Origin: Dissophora ornata
Lineage: Eukaryota; Mortierellomycota; Mortierellomycetes; Mortierellales; Mortierellaceae
Assembly: GCA_025201705.1 (NCBI GenBank)
Contig: MU616606.1
Coordinates: forward strand, 6,230 to 70,229
DNA: 64,000 bases
Direction: 5' to 3'
In this document: one piece after another, positions 56,619 to 64,000 of the stretch
Layout: every line of letters starts with the position of its first letter
How positions within the stretch are numbered: position 1 is the stretch's first letter
The notes under the pieces: generated by a model
The model's database searches: none
Told to the model about the DNA's origin: nothing
Seen by the model: the letters and a program-made list of their open reading frames with translations, nothing else
Translations under genes and position numbers: made by a program

Positions 56619-56832
56619 GAGGGCAAATGAGAGCGTTTGGCTACATGCCCGTGACATGAAGATCTACGGAACGTAGATGCAACGTCTCGTCTACACGAAA
56701 TAAACAACGCGAAGCCGTCACAGTCAATGCTTTTTTTTTTTTTTTTGTGTGTGTGAATGTGTGTTAGTTGCGCTCTCCATTTCATCCGCTCCCTCCTTCC
56801 ATTGTGCCCCCCTTCCATCGCGGTCGTCATAA

Positions 56833-58868
56833 ATGGTAAACAGGGATTTCTCTTCAACGCGCTACCCAATCTTCTACTTCTTTTGCTTAAGATGAGCCAT
56901 AAAACTCAAAGCAGTCAGCAACACGCCTCCTCCAATGACGAACCACACGCCAAGAGGATAAATGAGACCAGTTGTACTGATCACGGTCTTTCTCATCTGC
57001 CTTGGGTCGTAGGTCAACTACTTCCTGTACGAGAGCTCCTCTGGATATGCTCTCTTTGAGCGTTTGGAGTCCGAGGAGATCGGCTCCAAGCTTGCCGACG
57101 TCTGTGCTGCCGCCACAGACCTCACAAAATTTGGCAAGATGGTCAAACTCAAGTCGTTTGCTCCTTTCAAGAGCGCCGCTCACGCTTTGGAGAACATGAA
57201 CGACGTCTCTGAGGGTAATCATTGCTTCAATTGCCCCCTATCTGTCGCTTATGTTAGGTCGCCTTGCCATTCCCATTCACTAACGACGTGCTCTGTCTTA
57301 TCTGGATTGCAACTGAAATATCTGATACGCTCTCGCTGCCAATCAACGCTACACTCCATCGTCACTCGACTGGATTTTACTTCGGGAACTTATGATGACC
57401 AGGTATCATGAACGACCACTTGAAAGCTTTCCTGGAGATGAACCTTCCCAAACCTAGCAAAAAGTCCAAGGTGGTGCTTGGTGTCACAGAAAAGTCCCTT
57501 GCCGGATCGGTCAAGGAAGGTCTTGGAATTGAGTGCGACGCCGGCGAGATTGTCTTGGATCTTGTTCGTGGTGTCCGTCTTTTTGCCGACAAGCTGTTGA
57601 AACAGCTCAAGGAAGGCGATCTTGAACGTGCTCAGCTCGGTTTGGGTCACAGCTACTCTCGTGGAAAGGTCAAGTTTAACGTCCACCGTTCAGACAACAT
57701 GATCATCCAGGCAATTGCTCTTTTGGACCAGATGGACAAGGATGTCAACACCTTCGCTATGCGCATCAGGTTCGTGAATTGAATTATACCAGTAGAATAT
57801 ACTTCTGGTTCTGGCTCTGGTTCTGGATCTGGAATTTTTTTTATCTCCTTTGTTACTCAGACACTAACCATGTGGCATTGATATATCAAATTTGGAAACG
57901 TCAATAACGTCAAAATCATCAACGACAACAATAACAACAACAGAGAATGGTATTCATGGCACTTCCCAGAGCTGGTTAAGATAGTAAACGACAACTACAA
58001 GTACGCCAAACTTGCGCAGGTCATCAAGAACAAGAGCGACCTTTCCGAGAGCAAACTGGAGGCGCTGGAGGAGATCACGGGTGATGCCACTCAGGCTCAG
58101 CAAATCTTGGACGCTGCCCGTGCTTCAATGGGTACCGACATCTCAGAGATTGATTTGATCAACATCGAGAACTTTGCCAAACGCGTCATCGACCTGGCCG
58201 ACTACAGAAAGAAGCTACACGAATATCTGATCTCAAAGATGAACAACGTCGCCCCTAACTTGTCAGCATTGATTGGTGAAATGGTTGGAGCCCGCCTGAT
58301 CTCTCACGCTGGTTCGTTGACGAATCTCTCAAAATATCCTGCCTCGACTGTTCAGATTCTCGGTGCAGAGAAGGCTCTCTTCCGCGCACTGAAGACCAAG
58401 GGAAACACACCCAAATACGGACTGATCTATCACTCTTCGTTCATTGGCCGCGCTGGAACCAAGAACAAAGGTCGCATTTCTCGCTTCGTAGCCAACAAGT
58501 GCTCGATCGCGTCGCGCATTGATTGCTTCAGCGAATCGCCGACGACGAAGTTTGGTGAGGCGATGAAGGGCCAGGTCGAGGAGCGTCTCGAGTTTTACGA
58601 GTCTGGGGCCACGCCCTCGAAGAATGCAGATACGATGAAGAAGGTGATCGACAGCCTGAAGGATGCGGCAGATGTCGACATGGAGGAGGCGCCAGTCAAG
58701 GCTGGCAAGAAGAGAGCGGCTGAGGAGGAGAAGACCCCCGCTAAGAAGGCCAAGAAGGAGAAGAGCGACAAGAAGGAGAAGAGTGAGAAGGAGGAGAAGG
58801 AGGAGAAGAAGGAGAAGAAGGAAAAGAAGGAAAAGAAGGAGAAGAAGGAGAAGAAGGAGAAGAAGTAA
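56833..58868 (+). CDS. NOP56: NOP56, box C/D snoRNP core protein
   Basis: Exons 56833-56835 (ATG only), 57013-57214, 57403-57769 and 57944-58868 give 498 aa. The start is fixed by elimination: the second exon ([18 protein letters not shown]) is preceded by an in-frame TAG that is also the acceptor, and ATG|GTAAAC at 56833 supplies a phase-0 initiator. Family marks are [51 protein letters not shown] and [39 protein letters not shown] and [17 protein letters not shown] complete the Nop domain. A KKEKKEKK tail (58715-58865) is typical of NOP56 rather than NOP58. The protein pairs with NOP58, fibrillarin and Snu13 to guide 2'-O-methylation of rRNA in the nucleolus. The first intron (177 bases) is inferred. 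Confidence 0.9.
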
Positions 58869-59381
58869 CGGGGCATGGTTGTTTGTTTTCTCACACATTT
58901 CATCGTCATATTTAAATAAACCGCATTGTTTCCAACCCACGCGATGGAAGTACTAGTTGGTCCACAACCCACACCATGCTCGCTGGAGAACCTACGCCGC
59001 CGAGAAGCGGAATGTGTGGCTCGTCGCATGGACAGGATGCCGACAGCCAATCAGAACGCATCGCCGTAATCCTTCCACGGACCGTACCGTTCTGGTCCTG
59101 TTGTGAGTGCCCGTTGCCACGTGATGGTGATTCCCATTGGACCACGGCACTCAACCTTCTTTTGGTCTTGAAGCTACCGGAGACAAGGGTCGTCGGTCTC
59201 GTCGTCGGTCTCGTCGTCTTGTCGGTCTGCGCTTTTCGTCCTTTCGCTTCCTTACACTTCCTCACGCTTCCTCACTCTTTCTCTCTTGACTCCACCTCTG
59301 CTCCTTCATCACCCACCCCACTCCACCATTGTCTTGTCCGCAGCCGATCAGCTCATTCCACTCCTCTATAACTACAACCTC
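58869..59381. other. Intergenic region between NOP56 and PEX5
   Basis: No gene. A short GTCGGTCTCGTC repeat lies near 59190-59225, followed by a CT-rich stretch before the PEX5 start. Confidence 0.45.
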
Positions 59382-62203
59382 ATGTCCTTCCCTAGCCTCG
59401 TCTCCGGCGGAGCTGAATGCGGGCCCTCCAACCCCATGAACGGCCTCGTCAAGAACTTCTCCAGGGACAGAACACTCCAGCAGGTAACACTCACACGCTC
59501 TTGCCTCTCCTTTGACCTACACCGCTTCTAATGTAACTGACCTGTGTCATTCATGGTTACTTTACTAATCTGTTCGTGTTCCCCGCCTTTTCTTTTTTTT
59601 TAAAAAAAAAAAAAAAAACCACACAACAGGATCACTTTGCATCTAGTTCTCGAAATGCCGGAAGCAGCTCTTCAGGGTTCCGAACCGCTCGCCCTGGACA
59701 GCAGCAAGGGCCCGATCAGGTACAAACAATGCCGGGTATTCAATTGCCGCTGTATCAATTCGCCCGAACATAAATATTAACGTCTCCCTACCATTTACCG
59801 ATAGTTCTCTCAAGAGTTCCTGCAGCAAAGTGGAGGCGGATCCCAAGAGTTTTTTGAGTTCAACGAAATGAACAAGGAACTTGAGGGGATCCATCATGGA
59901 CAGATCGTCCCAGCCCCTACAGGCCCCGATTGGGCACTCGACTTCATGCAGCAAAACGGAGGACCCCAACAGCGCCACGAGTTCCAAAACGATGCACAGT
60001 TCCAGGAGTTTGAGAATGTATTTAGGAATGCTCAGCAACAACACCAGCAGGGACCGCACCTCGAAGGTAAAGCAAGTGAAGCTAAAGCAGCCCACAATCT
60101 GCAGGTCGACCGAAGCCCTCGGCTCAACAGTTGATCAAATTTCTTGCTTTTAAAGTGTAACATTGTGAAAACTGACGGACGTGGGTCTGCTTAATACATC
60201 TTCACATAGGAGGCTGGCAGGCAGAATTTGCAGCTTTTGAACAGCAGCACGGACTACAGCATACATTGCAGCCAGAGCAGATCGAAGCCTTTGAGCGGGC
60301 TTTTGAAGACGCTAAGAAAGTCAGCGAATGGGAGTCCGAGTTCCAAACTACGAACCAGCCCCAGAGCTGGGCCGAGGAGTTCACAACCCAGGAGGACAAC
60401 CCAGCCGCTGACCAAGATAATAAGGAGGCCCTAGCCAAGACTGCAGGCATGCTACTTGATTCTGTGGATACACAAGGAAACGAGAAATTCAAGAACTCGT
60501 CATTCATGAACTTTATGAGGCGATTGAGAGATCAGGAGGTTGCCATCGAGGGCAACAAGTTGGTGGAGCAGACCATGCCTGTGGCCGCCTCGGCCGGAAG
60601 TGACTGGGCTGCATCGTTCAACCAACAGCAAGACAAAGGTAAAGGCAAAGCCAGCGCCGCAGATTGGTCCACTGAGTTTGAGAGCCAACAACAACAGCAG
60701 GATGGAGGCAGCACTTGGTCCACCGATTTTGAAAAGCGAATCGAGCAACATATCAAGAATCGCGAACCCGGTGGCATGTGGTCCAGTGAATTTGCGCGAC
60801 AGCAGGAGGGTAGCTGGGCTGAAGAGTTCACAAGCGTCACAGGGGCTGTCGGTGGAGGAGTTGGTGCCCAGGACTGGGCGCAGCAGTTTAATACCTCGCG
60901 ACAGGACACTAGTCAGGACTGGGTCAACGAATTCAATTCTTCGAACGCAGCTGAGGAACTTGAACAAGCATTTCAGCGCCACCAACAGCAAGATCAAAAC
61001 GAGAGCTGGGTTGAGTCATATCGGAAAAACATTGCTCATTTGGCACAAGAGCCCGGTGACAAGGAGTGGGATTCGCTTCAAAAGGATTGGGAGAAGCACG
61101 AGACCACTGGATTGGGCTACAGGGCCACGGACCCTCGGTACCAAGTGTACAGTTTTGAGCAGAACAACCCTTATATGGTTGCAGATACCAACAAGTTGTT
61201 GGACTTGGCGGCCAGGGGCAACTTAACAGAGTCAATCTTGGCGCTAGAGGCTGCAGTACAAAAGGACCCTGCAGATGCAACAGCATGGCATCAGTTGGGA
61301 TTGCGACAGCAGGAGAATGAAAGAGAGACAATGGCTATCGCTGCATTGCTCAAGGCCGTGGAGGCGAATCCCAAGGAGTTGAATGCCTGGTTGGCATTGG
61401 CGGTCTCTTATACCAATGAGAACTGCAGAGTTGATGCTTATGATGCGCTTCAATCATGGATCGAGAATTCGGACCAATACAAGGGTGTCAAAAGCGCCGT
61501 CCCAGAGAGCCACGGCCGTTTGGCGCATGAGAGGCATGAGTACGTCACCGGCTTGTTCCTAGAGGCCGCAAGGACAAACCCAGGCGAGAATCTCGATCCT
61601 GATGTACAGATCGCATTAGGAGTCCTCTTCAACGTCTCGGAGGAGTATGAAAAGGCCGTTGATTGCTTCCGCGCCGCACTCAACCTTCGTCCCGATGTAT
61701 GTCCCATGTTTTTGCGTCTGATTTTTGAGTCCTTGATTTTGCTTGTCTTCTCAAAAGAACGCGCCTTCTAACGCCACTGTTGTCTGTATCTATCTGTCTT
61801 ATAGGACTACATGCTCTGGAATAAGTACGGTGCCACACTCGCCAACTCTCACAACACCGCCTCTGCAATCGAGGCCTACTTCAATGCGCTTAACATCAAC
61901 CCATCTTATATCCGCGCGCGTTACAACCTCGCGATTGCCTGCATCAACTTGGGTCAACACCAGGAGGCTGCGGAACATCTCTTGAGCGCCCTGTCGCTCC
62001 AGAATGCTGGCGATGCTGCCCGAGGTTTGATGGTCGGTGTATCGACTGCTGGTGCACAACCGGACGGGGGCATCGGAGGCATGTCCCAGAACGTGTGGGA
62101 TACGCTCAAGATGACGATGTATATGCTGGGCAGGACGGACCTTGCACAGCGGTGTGAGACCTCTCGAGACCTGGATGCATTCAGAAACGATTTCGATTTT
62201 TAG
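59382..62203 (+). CDS. PEX5: PEX5, peroxisomal PTS1 receptor
   Basis: Five exons (59382-59483, 59630-59719, 59805-60066, 60210-61696, 61805-62203) give 779 aa. The N-terminus MSFPSLVSGGAECGPSNPMN contains Cys13, matching the conserved Cys whose ubiquitination allows receptor recycling. The disordered half carries 11 WxxxF motifs (WALDF, WQAEF, WESEF, WAEEF, WAASF, WSTEF, WSTDF, WSSEF, WAEEF, WAQQF, WVNEF) plus a WVESY variant; these bind PEX13/PEX14. The C-terminal half is TPR repeats that bind the PTS1 tripeptide (for example ALGVLFNVSEEYEKAVDCF, AIEAYFNALNINPSYIRARY). It ends QRCETSRDLDAFRNDFDF. It is the import receptor for enzymes such as the AKL-ending peroxiredoxin in this window. A 17-base A tract lies in the first intron. 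Confidence 0.95.
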
Positions 62204-62315
62204 ACGGGATCTTCATGTAGTTTATTAGACTCTTTACAACATAGACTCTTCCCAACATGTAGTAAAACTAGCCTGTACCCGCGGCTCCACTCCCAGTCTG
62301 GGTTGTAAAAAAAAA

Positions 62316-62550
62316 TTATTGTCCAAGGATCTCTGAGAACACCACATTCATTGTGGAACCATCAGGTGTTGAATCGCATATTGGCCTTGATCAAGACACA
62401 CACCTCTGCTTGTCACTCGTAAGAGAGCTACGTAGAGCTGACCGTGGGTGAAGACCGGATTGTTGAGATAGATACCAACGGTGTCCAATGTTTGACCTTG
62501 GCACTTGTTGATGGCCATGGCGAACGCGGGTCGAACTGAGAACTGTGTCG
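62316..62550 (-). pseudogene. C-terminal fragment of a Helitron PIF1-like helicase
   Basis: Minus-strand translation gives [20 protein letters not shown] and [19 protein letters not shown]. After a frame change near 62390 it gives [20 protein letters not shown] and a stop at 62316. These are the last motifs of Helitron helicases ([22 protein letters not shown] and a [15 protein letters not shown] end). This is exactly the part deleted from the fragment at 43919. It is only about 235 bases long, between PEX5 and the NCBP3-like gene. Confidence 0.88.
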
Positions 62551-62722
62551 TTTAGTAGTAGTGTTCAAGAACGATTGAAGAAGCTAGTAGAAAAGAGTAA
62601 AAGGGTCCAGGAGCCACAGATGTGGGTCTTCTGCTGAAAGGTTGCACTAGGATTTTAATAGACAGAAGATACAAGGGTCAAAAAGCAATAAGGACGTAAA
62701 TGCTGCTCTTGATAACACTCTC

Positions 62723-64000
62723 CTAGTCCCTCCTTGAGCGTCCAAACTCATCCACGCGATCTTCGGCTGGCAATCCCAAACGCGTATCCATAGCCCGAAG
62801 CGCTTCTTCTCTGTCTCTTTCCCTCTCCCTCCTGTGGTCTCCCCGTCTGCCCCGCCTTCCATCTCGTGAACCACCTGGTGAGGCAGAAAACGAGAGTGAT
62901 CCTGCCCTATCTCCCTGTCCACCGCGGTTCTCTCTCCGGCCACGACCGCCTGCGACTGTCAGGGATTCGACAGGAGTCTCAGTGATAATCTCCCGTTCAT
63001 AGTAGTCACTGTACATCTTGGTTTTTGGAATAGCCTTCTCTCGGCGTGAGAATGTCGATTCCAGCTCTGCCATGAAATCGTTCGCATATTGGTTGAGTCG
63101 GCTCTCGGTTGCGGCGGAAGCAGCGGACTGGGAGTCGTCTTCGTCCGGGAACTTGACTCGACCGCCTAGACGCAACGATATATCGCCGCGACGACCGCGT
63201 TTTCTAAAATCAGAAAAAATAAATATATAAAAGGGTCGAACAACGTTAGAGGTTGGCAGCTGCGCGATTACATGTAGTAGGGTTAGATGTGTTAACATAA
63301 CAACTGCAATAGCCGAAAATAAACATACTCGTAGTCGTCAGCTCTCAGGCGGCTACTAGAATCTGGCGACCGGCTAGCACGCTCCTTCCTCGACGAGTAG
63401 CCTGGAGATCTAGAACCTCCTCGCGATCTCGACCTCGGTCCCGACGACCTCGACCTAGACCTTGAGCCCCCCATCTGTCTGTTCCTCGACCATGAGCGAC
63501 GACGCGTGGGTGATGGGGATGGCGACTCACCACCTTCTATCTTTCTTTTTAGGCGGCTGAACGACGTAATACCGCGACCACGGTTCCAGATCTCGTCCTC
63601 GTCTGCCCGACTGCGCCTTCCGTATCTTGAAGATCCCATGCTGTTGCTGACATTATTTGAAGTACCGGACCGCGCTTCTTCACGACCATGAGTCGCATAG
63701 TAGTTACTCTTGGCTGCCGCGCCACGCTCCTTTCGGTCATAATCGGTTGTGTACCGAACAAAAAGGCCGCGGTTGTTCCGGACAATAGACTGGTGCTGTT
63801 GCTGAACTGGGATGTAGTCTTTGGCACGCTGTAGTCGGTTGTTGGATTTTGGAGCCATGATTACCCCAGCCGGCATCCCAGCAGGTGTTGTAGATTCGGT
63901 CCTACTCGGCTCCACGTCATCTTCCTCTCCAAAGTTGACATTCTGATCAACGAGCTGGAAATAGAGCGCGCGCTTGGCAGAGAACTGATCTGGAAATACG
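62723..64000 (-). CDS. NCBP3-like nuclear cap-binding protein (5' part outside window)
   Basis: Partial gene. The frame is open to the right edge of the window, so the start and any N-terminal RRM lie outside. Exons seen: from beyond 64000 to 63329, and 63203-62723 (donor GTATGT, acceptor TTTAG). The visible part begins VFPDQFSAKRALYFQLVDQN. It has the motif GLFVRYTTDYDRKERGAAAK followed by SNYYATHG, close to the LFMRFATKxDKKExGAA segment of vertebrate NCBP3. An SR-rich stretch (SRSRSRSSGPRSRSRGGSRS) and DDYEKRGRRGDISLRLGGRV follow. The end is Arg/Gly/Asp-rich (GLPAEDRVDEFGRSRRD). NCBP3 binds capped RNA together with NCBP1 and aids mRNA export, like Sac3 in this window. Assignment rests on remembered motifs. 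Confidence 0.72.

Overview
This is nuclear DNA of a filamentous fungus, most likely an early-diverging one (Mucoromycota in the broad sense, Mortierella-like). The basis is gene structure (many 60-230 nt GT-AG introns), fungal gene content (Sac3, PEX5, NOP56, AIM19-like, DHA2 transporter, secreted subtilases) and the absence of bacterial features. The genus is an inference.

Layout. 0-3.2 kb is repeat-derived: an orphan copy of a protease 3' flank, a 1.3 kb foldback element and a broken pogo/Tigger-type transposase. 6.3-25.7 kb is a conserved housekeeping block: secreted subtilase, peroxisomal peroxiredoxin (minus), an unknown protein (minus), a UCH-type deubiquitinase carrying an AT-hook array, a Faf1/DUF4602 ribosome-biogenesis protein (minus), an AIM19-like membrane protein, and a Sac3/GANP mRNA-export scaffold whose 10-exon model stays in frame. 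26.4-34.0 kb is a tandem segmental duplication of a subtilase cassette. Its first copy is intact, its second is a decayed pseudogene, and a gamma-glutamylcyclotransferase-like gene follows. A DHA2-type MFS transporter lies at 34.9-36.7 kb.

37.6-51.8 kb is an accessory island. It holds three members of a family with HET-like (heterokaryon incompatibility) motifs, one intact and two with single-base frameshifts; a decayed Helitron helicase; and a membrane-protein gene divergent from one HET member. Both divergent intergenic regions carry the same short repeat family, and HET 3' flanks are duplicated, once without any gene attached. An alpha/beta hydrolase follows. Next come a fragment of large-subunit rRNA running into a roughly 20-bp minisatellite, a weak ORF, and a small secreted Cys-rich protein with a Kex2-type site.

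56.8-64 kb returns to conserved genes: NOP56 (box C/D snoRNP), PEX5 (PTS1 receptor, 11 WxxxF motifs), a second Helitron helicase fragment, and an NCBP3-like cap-binding protein cut off by the window end. The peroxiredoxin at 7.9-9.1 kb ends in AKL, a PTS1 that PEX5 would recognise, so a receptor and a likely cargo lie in the same window. All exon coordinates were derived by hand from splice signals and frame continuity. No homology search could be run.
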